This document shows positions 8,541 through 16,402 of a stretch of DNA of 64,000 nucleotides, in pieces. Made by a program: the position numbers and the translations under genes. Source of the DNA: Gammaproteobacteria bacterium. GTDB lineage: Bacteria; Pseudomonadota; Gammaproteobacteria; Steroidobacterales; Steroidobacteraceae. The stretch spans positions 310,001 through 374,000 of the forward strand of contig JADJHU010000015.1 in NCBI GenBank assembly GCA_016707425.1, in the 5' to 3' direction. Within the stretch, counting starts at the first letter, position 1. The number at the start of each line of letters is the position of its first letter. Below the pieces are notes generated by a model. It was not told the origin of the DNA and did not search any database. It saw nothing but the letters and a program-made list of their open reading frames with translations.

Positions 8541-9020
8541 TCAGTGCGTCGAGTCCCAGGCCGCGCGCGTGATGACCACCAGCTCGCGGAAGGTGCCATG
8601 CGTCTCCCAGGTGCCCGTAAACCCCTGCGGGATCACCAGGAAGTCGCCCTGACGGAACTCGCGGGCTTCGCCCCTGGTATCCGTCAGCGTCAATGCGCCG
8701 GCGAGCACGTGCACGTATTCGTTGTAGGGCATGCCCCGCCCGCGCAGCGCGAGCTTCACAGGCTGCTCCTCATAGACCACGACGACCACGTCGTCGCCGA
8801 GATGCAGCACGGCCCGGCGCGGCCGCGAGACGCCGCTCAGGAGCACTTCCTTCGGCACGGGGCGAACCTCGCTCAGGCCCTCGCCTGCCAGCACTGCGGG
8901 ATCGAGTTTCCACGGCAGAAGGGCGGCGGCTGCCGCGGGTGGCGGCACCGGATCCGCCGCCATCGCCGGATACGCACCGAGCAGCAGGATGAGCGCCCAG
9001 GCCGTGCGTCCGAATCTCAT
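8541..9020 (-). CDS. Periplasmic cupin-domain protein
   Basis: This 159-residue protein starts with a Sec signal peptide (WALILLLGAYPAMA) and carries one cupin fold at about residues 75-150. Visible pieces include GMPYNEYVHVLAGALTLTD and GDFLVIPQGFTGTWE, the latter typical of the cupin_3 (DUF861) group. There is only a partial metal motif (EYVHV), so metal binding is uncertain. The start lies 1 bp after the KorB stop, which makes it the last gene of the keto-acid oxidoreductase operon on the minus strand. The link between a periplasmic cupin and a cytosolic ferredoxin enzyme is not obvious, and it may simply be carried along. The function is unknown. Confidence 0.75.
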   Translation of the reverse strand: MRFGRTAWALILLLGAYPAMAADPVPPPAAAAALLPWKLDPAVLAGEGLSEVRPVPKEVLLSGVSRPRRAVLHLGDDVVVVVYEEQPVKLALRGRGMPYNEYVHVLAGALTLTDTRGEAREFRQGDFLVIPQGFTGTWETHGTFRELVVITRAAWDSTH

Positions 9021-9021
9021 C

Positions 9022-10077
9022 TCAGCGGTACCTGGAGATGATCTTCTCCAGCCCCTTTGACCCAGGCGAGAGCTTCTCGTAGGGCACGCGGTTCAGCGGA
9101 CCGGCGGGCGTCCCGTTCACCTCGTGGAATTCCCGCTGCCCGGGCTCGACATACAGGAGGCCGGTCAGGAATTCATTGGCCTTCAGGCGCTCCTGGATGT
9201 GCGCCGCAGCGGCGATGCGGTCCGTCGGGTCGTAGCCCTGGTCGATCTTCCTGAGCACGATGCGGCTGCCGTCGTGCAGGACGATGGGCAGGGCCTCGCC
9301 CTCGGCGTAGTCCGCCTTGATCTCGCGTTCGAAAGGAATGAAATCCGCCTGCACCGCGGGCTCGTAGTGCTCGCGCGTGTAGGCGTAGCTCTTGGTCGAG
9401 CCCTCATGATCGTTGAAGGTGACGCAGGGCGAGAGCACGTCGATGAGCGCAAAGCCCTGGTGCCGCAGTCCCGCCTTGATGAGCGGCACGAGCTGCTCCT
9501 TGTCGCCCGAGAAGCTGCGCGCGACGAATCCGGCGCCCAGCGTCATGGCGAGCTGCACGGGGTCGATCGGAGCCTGCTGGTTCACGTCGCCCTTCTTGGC
9601 GCGCGTGCCGATGTCGGCAGAGGCCGAGAACTGGCCTTTGGTCAGGCCGTACACGCCGTTGTTCTCGATGAGATACAGCATGTTCACGTTGCGCCGGATC
9701 GCGTGGCAGAACTGCCCGAGTCCGATCGAGAGCGTGTCGCCGTCGCCCGAGATGCCGATGTAGTGCAGCTCCCGGTTTGCGGCATTGGCGCCCGTGGCAA
9801 TCGAAGGCATGCGCCCGTGCACGGCGTTGAAGCCGTGCCCGCCGCTCACGAAGTAGGCCGTGGTCTTCGACGAGCAGCCGATTCCGGAGAGCTTCACGAC
9901 GTTCTGCGGCTCGAGCGACAGTCCCCAGCAGGCTTCGATGAGCGCCGCCGTGATCGAGTCATGGCCGCAACCGGCGCAGAGTGTCGTGAGCGCGCCTTCG
10001 TAGTCGCGGCGCGTGAACCCGAGATCGTTCTTCGGGAGTGAGGGATGGCGAACCTTGGGTTTGGGGATGAAGGTCAT
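9022..10077 (-). CDS. korB: 2-oxoacid:acceptor oxidoreductase, beta (TPP) subunit
   Basis: This 351-residue beta subunit binds thiamine pyrophosphate (ISGDGDTLSIGLGQ ... LIENNGVYG) and a [4Fe-4S] cluster (cysteines in LCAGCGHDS, GIGCSSKT and SPCVTF). With the alpha/gamma subunit it forms a CoA-dependent 2-oxoacid:ferredoxin oxidoreductase. Family patterns favour 2-oxoglutarate, but pyruvate or branched-chain substrates cannot be excluded. The gene starts 3 bp after the korA stop. The complete Cys set and TPP motif suggest an active enzyme. Confidence 0.92.
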   Translation of the reverse strand: MTFIPKPKVRHPSLPKNDLGFTRRDYEGALTTLCAGCGHDSITAALIEACWGLSLEPQNVVKLSGIGCSSKTTAYFVSGGHGFNAVHGRMPSIATGANAANRELHYIGISGDGDTLSIGLGQFCHAIRRNVNMLYLIENNGVYGLTKGQFSASADIGTRAKKGDVNQQAPIDPVQLAMTLGAGFVARSFSGDKEQLVPLIKAGLRHQGFALIDVLSPCVTFNDHEGSTKSYAYTREHYEPAVQADFIPFEREIKADYAEGEALPIVLHDGSRIVLRKIDQGYDPTDRIAAAAHIQERLKANEFLTGLLYVEPGQREFHEVNGTPAGPLNRVPYEKLSPGSKGLEKIISRYR

Positions 10078-10080
10078 GAT

Positions 10081-11937
10081 TCAGTGTCCGGCCACGGCTG
10101 CGCTGGGCACGAGCTTGACCCGGTCGCCGCCGGGCCATACCTCGGCCAGCACGCCCGAGACGATGAAGCTCGAGGAGATCGGCAGACCGCTGTAGTGAAG
10201 CAGCGAGCGCAGCCTGGACTTCTCCACCTCAGTCTCGAGCGTCAGGAGCGAGCGCAGCTGCGCGTCGCGGTTCTGCTCGACCACGAAGATCAGGCGGTGC
10301 TCGGCGAGGAAACGCTCGACCTCCTCGCCGAAGGGGAAGGCGCGCACGCGCATGTAATCGGCCGCGACCGCGCGGGTGCGCAGCACATCGAGCGCCTCGC
10401 GCACCGCACCGTCGCAGCTGCCGATCGAGACGATGCCGATGTCGGTCTTCGTCGCCGCCGGTTCGATGATCGCCTTCGGCACGAGCCGCCTGGCAGTGTG
10501 GAACTTGCGCACCAGGCGGTCGACCACCAGCTGGTACTCGCCCGAATCCTCGGTGTAGGTGCCGTACTGGGTGTGGCCCGAGCCGCGCGTGAAGTAGGCG
10601 GCTTTCGGGTGCACGCCGGGCAGCGTACGGTAGGGAATACCGTCCTCGTCCTTGTCCAGGTAGCGGTGGAATTTCTCGAGCTTCACCACTTCCTCGAGCG
10701 AGAGCACCTTGCCCCGATCCGGCCGGTAAGCCTCGTCCCACTTGAGGTCGCGGCACATCCAGTCGTTCATGCCGATGTCGAGGTCGAGCAGCACCATCAC
10801 GGGCGTCTGCAGGCGCTCGGCGAGATCGAAAGCCTGCGCCGCCATGTAGAAGCATTCCTCCGGATTCGCCGGATACAGGCACACATGCCGCGTGTCACCG
10901 TGCGAGGCGTACGCGCACTCGAGGAGGTCGCACTGCTGGGTGCGCGTCGGCATGCCGGTGGAGGGTCCGACGCGCTGCACATCGAAGATCACCGAGGGGA
11001 TCTCGGCGTAGTAGGCGAGGCCTAGGAACTCGTTCATGAGCGAGATTCCGGGGCCCGAGGTGGCCGTGAAGGCACGCGCGCCGTTCCAGGACGCGCCGAT
11101 CACCATGCCGATGGCGGCGAGCTCGTCCTCGGCCTGGATGAAGGCGAAGTTCTTCTTCCCCGTCTCCGGGTCGACACGCCACTTGTCCGCAAAGCTCTTG
11201 AAGCTGTCCATCACCGAGGTGGACGGCGTGATCGGGTACCAGCCTGCCACGGTGGCACCGGCGAACACGCAGCCGAGCCCCGCGGCGGTATTGCCATCGA
11301 TCATGATGTGGCCGGCGGTCCTGTCCATCTTCCCGGTGCGCAGCGGCAGCGGACACCTGTAGTGCTCGCGTGCATAGTCGTAGCCGAGCTGGATGGCCTT
11401 CATGTTGCTCTCGACGAGCTGCGGCTTCTTCGCGTAGGTCTCGGCGAGCAGCTCGCGGATGACCCCGAGATCGATGTCGAGGAGTGCGGCCAGCACGCCG
11501 GCGTAGCAGATGTTCTTCATCAGGATGCGCGTGCGCACCCCGCTGAAGTGCTCGTTGCACATCTGCGCGAGCGGCACGCCGATCACCGTGACGTCCTCGC
11601 GCTTCAGCAGCGCCGGGCGCGCCCAGGTCGAGTCGTAGATGAGGTAGCCGCCCGCGGCGACTTCGCGCAGGTCCTTGCCGTAGGTCTCGGCGTTCATGGC
11701 GACCATGATGTCCACGTGTCCTGCGCGCGCGACATAGCCGTCGCGGCTCACACGGATCTCGTACCACGTCGGCAATCCCTGGATGTTCGAGGGGAAGTAG
11801 TTCTTCCCCATGACAGGAATGCCGCTGCGGAAGATGGACTTCATCAGCAGCGCATTGGCGCTCGCCGAGCCCGTGCCGTTGACGGTGGCGATCTTGATGA
11901 CGAAATCGTTTACGCGGTCTTGACTTGCGGATGACAT
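10081..11937 (-). CDS. korA: 2-oxoacid:acceptor oxidoreductase, fused gamma-alpha subunit
   Basis: This 618-residue protein joins the gamma domain at about residues 1-190 (TVNGTGSASANALLMKSIFR, MGKNYFPSNIQG) to the pyrimidine-binding alpha domain at about 210-600 (GNTAAGLGCVFAG, WYPITPSTSV, TSGPGISLMNEFLG). The C-terminal domain contains VEQNRDAQLRSLL. The start at 11937 (MSSASQDRVNDF) was chosen because the frame before it belongs to the preceding flavoprotein gene in another phase. This gives a 28-bp overlap with that gene, suggesting coupled translation. It acts with KorB, which follows 3 bp later. Confidence 0.9.
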   Translation of the reverse strand: MSSASQDRVNDFVIKIATVNGTGSASANALLMKSIFRSGIPVMGKNYFPSNIQGLPTWYEIRVSRDGYVARAGHVDIMVAMNAETYGKDLREVAAGGYLIYDSTWARPALLKREDVTVIGVPLAQMCNEHFSGVRTRILMKNICYAGVLAALLDIDLGVIRELLAETYAKKPQLVESNMKAIQLGYDYAREHYRCPLPLRTGKMDRTAGHIMIDGNTAAGLGCVFAGATVAGWYPITPSTSVMDSFKSFADKWRVDPETGKKNFAFIQAEDELAAIGMVIGASWNGARAFTATSGPGISLMNEFLGLAYYAEIPSVIFDVQRVGPSTGMPTRTQQCDLLECAYASHGDTRHVCLYPANPEECFYMAAQAFDLAERLQTPVMVLLDLDIGMNDWMCRDLKWDEAYRPDRGKVLSLEEVVKLEKFHRYLDKDEDGIPYRTLPGVHPKAAYFTRGSGHTQYGTYTEDSGEYQLVVDRLVRKFHTARRLVPKAIIEPAATKTDIGIVSIGSCDGAVREALDVLRTRAVAADYMRVRAFPFGEEVERFLAEHRLIFVVEQNRDAQLRSLLTLETEVEKSRLRSLLHYSGLPISSSFIVSGVLAEVWPGGDRVKLVPSAAVAGH

Positions 11938-13721
11938 GGAGCGGGTTGATCCTCGGCGTGCGGCCAGTGTACGAACGACTTCTGCATGTCCCAGGCGGCA
12001 GTGGGGCAGCGTTCCGCACACAGCCCGCAGTGCACGCAGAGATCCTCGTCCTTCACCATGACCCGCCCGGTCTGCCTGAGCGGCTCGGAGACGAACAGCG
12101 CCTGCGCAAGGTTCTTTGCCGGCGCCTTGAGGCGCGTGCGCAGGTCCGCCTCCTCGCCTCCGTGCGTGATGGTGAGACAGTCGGTCGGGCAGACATCCAC
12201 ACAGGCGTCGCACTCGATGCAGAGTTTCGCCTCGAAGACCGTCTGCACGTCGCAGTTCAGACAGCGCTGCACTTCGTCGGCGGTCTGGTCCGGGGTGAAG
12301 CCGAGCTCGACTTCGATGTTGAGCTTCTTGAAGCGCTCCTTGAGCGACACATGCGGCACGAGCCGGCGTTCCGCCGGGTTGTAGTCGTTGCTGTACGACC
12401 ACTCGTGCATGCCCATCTTGCGGCTCTGCAGGGTCACCCCGGGTGCCAGCCGCGCGGTCACGGGTTCGCCCTGGCAGTGCTGATGGATCGAGATCGCGGC
12501 CTGGTGACCATGCTCGACGGCCCAGATGATGTTCTTCGGGCCGAACGCCGAGTCACCGCCGAAGAACACGCCGGGGCGCGTGGACTCGTAGGTGACGGGA
12601 TCGACCTTCGGCACGTCCCACTTGTCGAATTCGATGCCGAAGTCGCGCTCGATCCAGGGGAAGGCATTTTCCTGGCCGATGGCGAGGATGACGTCGTCGG
12701 CGGGGAGGAATTCCTCACCCGTCATGCGCTCCGCCGTGATGCGGCCCCGCGCATCGAGGTCGTACTCCATGACATCGAACATCATGCCGCGGAGCCTGCC
12801 GCCCTCCACCACGAAGGCCTTGGGCGAGCGGTTGACGACGATCTCGACGCGCTCTTCCTCGGCGTCCTCGAGCTCCCAGTCCGAGGCCTTGAAGAACTGG
12901 CGTGGCTTGCGGGCCATCACCTTGACGTCCGTCGCGCCGAGACGCAGCGATGTGCGGCAGCAGTCCATGGCGGTGTTGCCGACGCCGATGATGAGCACGC
13001 GCCCGCCGATCGCCTTGACGTGCTCGAAAGCCACCGACTCGAGCCAGGTGATGCCGATGTGGATGTTGGCGCCGCCCTCGGCACGCCCGGGGAGCTTCAG
13101 CTCCTTGCCCTTGGGGGCGCCCGACCCCACGAACACGGCGTCGAAGCCGCCCTTTTCCAGGAGTTCGCGCAGACTGCGAACGGGAGAGTTCAGCCTCAGA
13201 TCGACGCCCATCCCGACGATGACGCCGAGTTCCTCGTCGAGCACGCTCTGCGGCAGGCGAAACGACGGGATGTTGCTGCGCATCAGCCCGCCCGGCTCGG
13301 CCAGTTGTTCGAGAATCGTCACCTCGTAGCCGAGGGGCATGAGATCGTTCGCCACCGTGAACGATGCGGGCCCGGCGCCGACACACACGACCTTGCGGCC
13401 GTTCCTGAGCTTCGGAATCTTCGGCAGGCGTGCGCGGAACTCGTCCTTGTGGTCGGCGGCGACGCGCTTCAGGCGGCAGATCGCGACCGGCTTCTGCTCG
13501 ACGCGCGTGCGCCGGCAGGCGGGCTCGCACGGTCGATCGCACACGCGCCCCAGGATTCCCGGGAACACGTTGGCTTCCCGGTTGACCATATAGGCATCCG
13601 TGAAGCGCCCCTGCGCAATCAGCCGGATGTACTCAGGAACGTCCGTGTGGGCCGGGCAAGCCCACTGGCAATCCACGACCTTGTGATAATAGTCGGGATG
13701 CCGGGTGTCGGTGGGTTTCAT
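11910..13721 (-). CDS. GltD-like FAD oxidoreductase with extra 2x[4Fe-4S] ferredoxin tail
   Basis: This protein of about 603 residues is related to the small subunit of glutamate synthase. The N-terminus has the cluster-binding cysteines (DCQWACPAH, RVCDRPCEPACRR), then an FAD site (VVCVGAGPASFTVANDL) and an NAD(P) site (VLIIGVGNTAMDC). The C-terminus adds two [4Fe-4S] motifs (CIECDACVDVCPTDC, CVHCGLCAERCP). As first gene of the operon with korA and korB, it probably moves electrons between the ferredoxin pool and NAD(P)H. I chose the ATG at 13721 (MKPTDTRHPD). A TATACT lies just upstream of it on the minus strand, so the transcript may be leaderless. An upstream in-frame ATG at 13835 is also possible. 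Confidence 0.88.
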   Translation of the reverse strand: MKPTDTRHPDYYHKVVDCQWACPAHTDVPEYIRLIAQGRFTDAYMVNREANVFPGILGRVCDRPCEPACRRTRVEQKPVAICRLKRVAADHKDEFRARLPKIPKLRNGRKVVCVGAGPASFTVANDLMPLGYEVTILEQLAEPGGLMRSNIPSFRLPQSVLDEELGVIVGMGVDLRLNSPVRSLRELLEKGGFDAVFVGSGAPKGKELKLPGRAEGGANIHIGITWLESVAFEHVKAIGGRVLIIGVGNTAMDCCRTSLRLGATDVKVMARKPRQFFKASDWELEDAEEERVEIVVNRSPKAFVVEGGRLRGMMFDVMEYDLDARGRITAERMTGEEFLPADDVILAIGQENAFPWIERDFGIEFDKWDVPKVDPVTYESTRPGVFFGGDSAFGPKNIIWAVEHGHQAAISIHQHCQGEPVTARLAPGVTLQSRKMGMHEWSYSNDYNPAERRLVPHVSLKERFKKLNIEVELGFTPDQTADEVQRCLNCDVQTVFEAKLCIECDACVDVCPTDCLTITHGGEEADLRTRLKAPAKNLAQALFVSEPLRQTGRVMVKDEDLCVHCGLCAERCPTAAWDMQKSFVHWPHAEDQPAPCHPQVKTA

Positions 13722-13879
13722 GGTGCGCAGAGTATAAGGAGAGCCTTGTAAATCTTCATCGGGATTGCGGCTTTTCCGGATCACGGCAGCCAAGCTCGAG
13801 CCGCCATCAGGGGGCGTCGGGTCAGCCATGACCACGGAACGCGATCTCGGGTTAATCTATTCACTTATGAGACAATCAC

Positions 13880-14239
13880 ATGAATACTGAGACTAATGAA
13901 CCGGAAGTAGAGCAAATCAAGCTTCGGACGCGATCACGAGTCCTCGAGGTCACCTTCAACAACGCGCGCTTCAAGCTGCCCTTCGAATATCTGCGCGTGC
14001 ACTCGCCATCGGCCGAAGTGAAAGGTCACGGACCCGGCCAGGAAGTGCTGGTCCTCGGCAAGCAGGACGTGGCAATCACGGCGGTCGAACCCGTCGGCCA
14101 GTACGCCATACGCCTGGTCTTCGATGACGGACACGACTCCGGACTCTACACCTGGAAATATCTCTACGACCTCGGACGCGACTACGCGACGAACTGGGCG
14201 CGCTACCAGGAGCGGGTTCGCGCCCACTCTGCGGGTTGA
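13880..14239 (+). CDS. DUF971 (gamma-butyrobetaine hydroxylase N-terminal-like) protein
   Basis: This 119-residue protein matches DUF971: LEVTFNNARFKLPFEYLRVHSPSAEVKGHGP and a C-terminal FDDGHDSGLYTWKYLYDLG. The family resembles the N-terminal domain of gamma-butyrobetaine dioxygenase and is often found near iron-sulfur or Mrp-like genes. The role here is unknown. It is transcribed away from the oxidoreductase operon, and its stop TGA overlaps the next ATG (TGATG), so it is coupled to the histidine kinase gene downstream. Confidence 0.88.
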   Translation: MNTETNEPEVEQIKLRTRSRVLEVTFNNARFKLPFEYLRVHSPSAEVKGHGPGQEVLVLGKQDVAITAVEPVGQYAIRLVFDDGHDSGLYTWKYLYDLGRDYATNWARYQERVRAHSAG

Positions 14240-16305
14240 TGTCGATGACCCGCGGCGTGGACCGGTCACGGGCGACAAAGCCAGTGCGGTCGTGGCGGCG
14301 CGCCCGCACCTGGGCGCCGCTCCTGGTCCTCGCGCTCGGCCTGCTGGGCACGGGTCTCGTCACCCGACAGCTCGCTCTCGCCATCCGGCGGGCGGATGAC
14401 GAGCGCTTCCTCAATGACGTGCAGAACCGCCAGGGCGCGATCACCGAACGGCTCAACAACTACGCCGCACTGATGCGCGCGACGGCCGGCATGTTCGCCG
14501 CGCGCCCCGACACGACCGCCCGGGATTTTTCCCGGTACTTTCTTGCGCTCGATCTCGCAAACCACTATCCGGGCCTGCAGGGTCTCGGCTTCAGCCGCAC
14601 GGCCACGGGCCGCGTGGCGGTGCTCCGGCTCGACGCCGAGCTGCATGAGCTTTACGGCTCCGGGGTCGGCATCTGGCCACCCACCGCCGACGATGAGCGA
14701 CATGCCATCGTCTATCTCCAGCCCATGGATCCGCGGCACGTCGGAAGCCTTGGCTATGACATGTCCACCGACCCCGTGCGCCGTGTGGCCATGGAGCGTG
14801 CACGGGACGGCGACACCGTCGCCGCCTCTGGAGCGGTCACACTCGTACAGGAGGCCGATCCGCGCAAGCAGCACGGCTTCGTGCTCTACATGCCGGTGTA
14901 CTCGGGAAGCCCCGCCCCGGCGACCGTCGCCGGGCGCCGCACACAGCTGCTCGGCTTCGTGTACGCACCCTTCCGCATCGACGACCTGTTCACGGGAATC
15001 TTCGGCACCGATGCACACCCGCAGGCCGGCTTCGAGCTGTTCGACGGCCCGCGTGAGGATCCGGGGCACAGCATGTATCGCTCGGTGGCTCCCCCCGGCA
15101 ACCCACGCCACACTCTGCGCATGAGCGTCGAGATCGCCGGGCGCAGCTGGACACTGCGCTATTTCTCACTGCCGCCCTTCGACGAAAGCTCCAACCGCAT
15201 GCTGCTGCCCTTCGTCGCTGCGGGGGGCGCACTGCTGAGTCTCCTCTTCGCCGGCATCGTTGCCCAGCAGATCCGCGCCCGCGCACACGGCGAGCGGCGC
15301 GAAGCGGCACTGCAGGCGAGCGAAGCACGCATGCGGCTGATCACCGAGAGCGTCAGGGATCACGCCATCATCACCAAGGATGTCCAAGGCCGGGTGACCG
15401 GCTGGAATCCGGGAGCACGGCAGATCTTTGGTTACACGGCCGAGGACATCCTCGGCCGCAGCGCCGCGGTGCTCTTCACTCCCGAGGATCGCGCGGAAGG
15501 CCAGCCGGAACACGAAATGCAGATCGCTGCGGAGCGGGGCCTGGCGCTCGATGAGCGTACGCACCTGCGCAGCGATGGCCGGCGCTTCTTCGCGAGCGGC
15601 AGCCTCGCCCCGCTGCACGATGAAAGCGGAAAGCTGCGCGGCTTCGTGAAAGTGCTGCGCGACATGAGCGCGCAGCGCGAGGCGGCAGAGCAGCGGGAGC
15701 TCCTGATCGGCGAGCTCAACCACCGCGTGAAGAACACGCTGGCAATCGTGCAATCCGTGGCCCGGCAGACGCGCCGCGGCACGGACAGCCTGGCGGTCTT
15801 CGAGGAGGCCTTCCTCGGCCGCCTGCATGCGCTCGGGCGCACTCATGACCTCCTGACGCGTGAGGGCTGGGAAGGCGCATCGCTCGAGGACATCCTGCAG
15901 GCAACGCTCGCCCCGTACACGCAGGGTGGCCCCGGGGGGCGCCTGCGGATCAGCGGTCCGCCGGTCCGGGTCAGCCCGCAGCGCGCCGTGACCCTCACCA
16001 TGGTCTTCCACGAGCTTGCCACCAACGCCGTCAAGTACGGGGCGCTCACGCGCAGCGAGGGCCGCGTGGAGGTCGAATGGACCGTCGATGCGAGCAGCGG
16101 AACCCCCGTGCTGAGCCTCGCATGGCTCGAGCGCGGCGGACCGCCAGTCGGCCCTCCTGACCGTCGTGGCTTCGGATCCCGCCTGATCGAGCAGGCGCTC
16201 GCACGCGAACTCGACGGGGAGGTCTCACTCGAATTCGCTCCCGGCGGCCTCGAATGCCGCATGCGCTTTCCGCTCGAGCGGTGTACCGGATCCGAGCCGT
16301 CCTGA
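14239..16305 (+). CDS. CHASE-PAS-HWE sensor histidine kinase
   Basis: This protein of about 688 residues has a first membrane segment (WAPLLVLALGLLGTGLV), a periplasmic CHASE domain at about residues 75-300 (RGLGFSRT-like segments, GYDMSTDP, LVQEADP) and a second membrane segment near residue 320 (LLPFVAAGGALLSLLFAGIV). A PAS domain lies at about 365-470 (ITKDVQGRVTGWNPGARQIFGY). The kinase core has the phospho-acceptor motif LNHRVKNTLAIVQS, a HELATNAVKYGAL ATP motif and AWLERGGPP, the W-x-E of HWE kinases. HWE kinases usually signal to single-domain or anti-sigma-type response regulators. No response regulator is encoded nearby. TTG 14236 or ATG 14245 are alternative starts. The signal sensed is unknown. 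Confidence 0.9.
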   Translation: MSMTRGVDRSRATKPVRSWRRARTWAPLLVLALGLLGTGLVTRQLALAIRRADDERFLNDVQNRQGAITERLNNYAALMRATAGMFAARPDTTARDFSRYFLALDLANHYPGLQGLGFSRTATGRVAVLRLDAELHELYGSGVGIWPPTADDERHAIVYLQPMDPRHVGSLGYDMSTDPVRRVAMERARDGDTVAASGAVTLVQEADPRKQHGFVLYMPVYSGSPAPATVAGRRTQLLGFVYAPFRIDDLFTGIFGTDAHPQAGFELFDGPREDPGHSMYRSVAPPGNPRHTLRMSVEIAGRSWTLRYFSLPPFDESSNRMLLPFVAAGGALLSLLFAGIVAQQIRARAHGERREAALQASEARMRLITESVRDHAIITKDVQGRVTGWNPGARQIFGYTAEDILGRSAAVLFTPEDRAEGQPEHEMQIAAERGLALDERTHLRSDGRRFFASGSLAPLHDESGKLRGFVKVLRDMSAQREAAEQRELLIGELNHRVKNTLAIVQSVARQTRRGTDSLAVFEEAFLGRLHALGRTHDLLTREGWEGASLEDILQATLAPYTQGGPGGRLRISGPPVRVSPQRAVTLTMVFHELATNAVKYGALTRSEGRVEVEWTVDASSGTPVLSLAWLERGGPPVGPPDRRGFGSRLIEQALARELDGEVSLEFAPGGLECRMRFPLERCTGSEPS

Positions 16306-16314
16306 ACCCGGGCA

Positions 16315-16330
16315 GTCGTCGCAAGACGAC
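16315..16330 (+). terminator. Small GNRA-loop hairpin after the kinase gene
   Basis: GTCGTC and GACGAC pair around a GCAA tetraloop just downstream of the kinase stop. There is no T run, so termination is uncertain; it may be an mRNA end-stabilising hairpin. Confidence 0.35.
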
Positions 16331-16402
16331 AGCTTGTACGGCGGCCGGCCATCCGTATGATGCGCGCGCCGCATCCGTGCGGCCGCCTCCACCGGAGAAT
16401 CC

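Noticed and set aside
10081..12402. 773-codon frame for KorA extended upstream
   Set aside because: The extension runs through the flavoprotein gene in another phase; the start at 11937 matches the family N-terminus.
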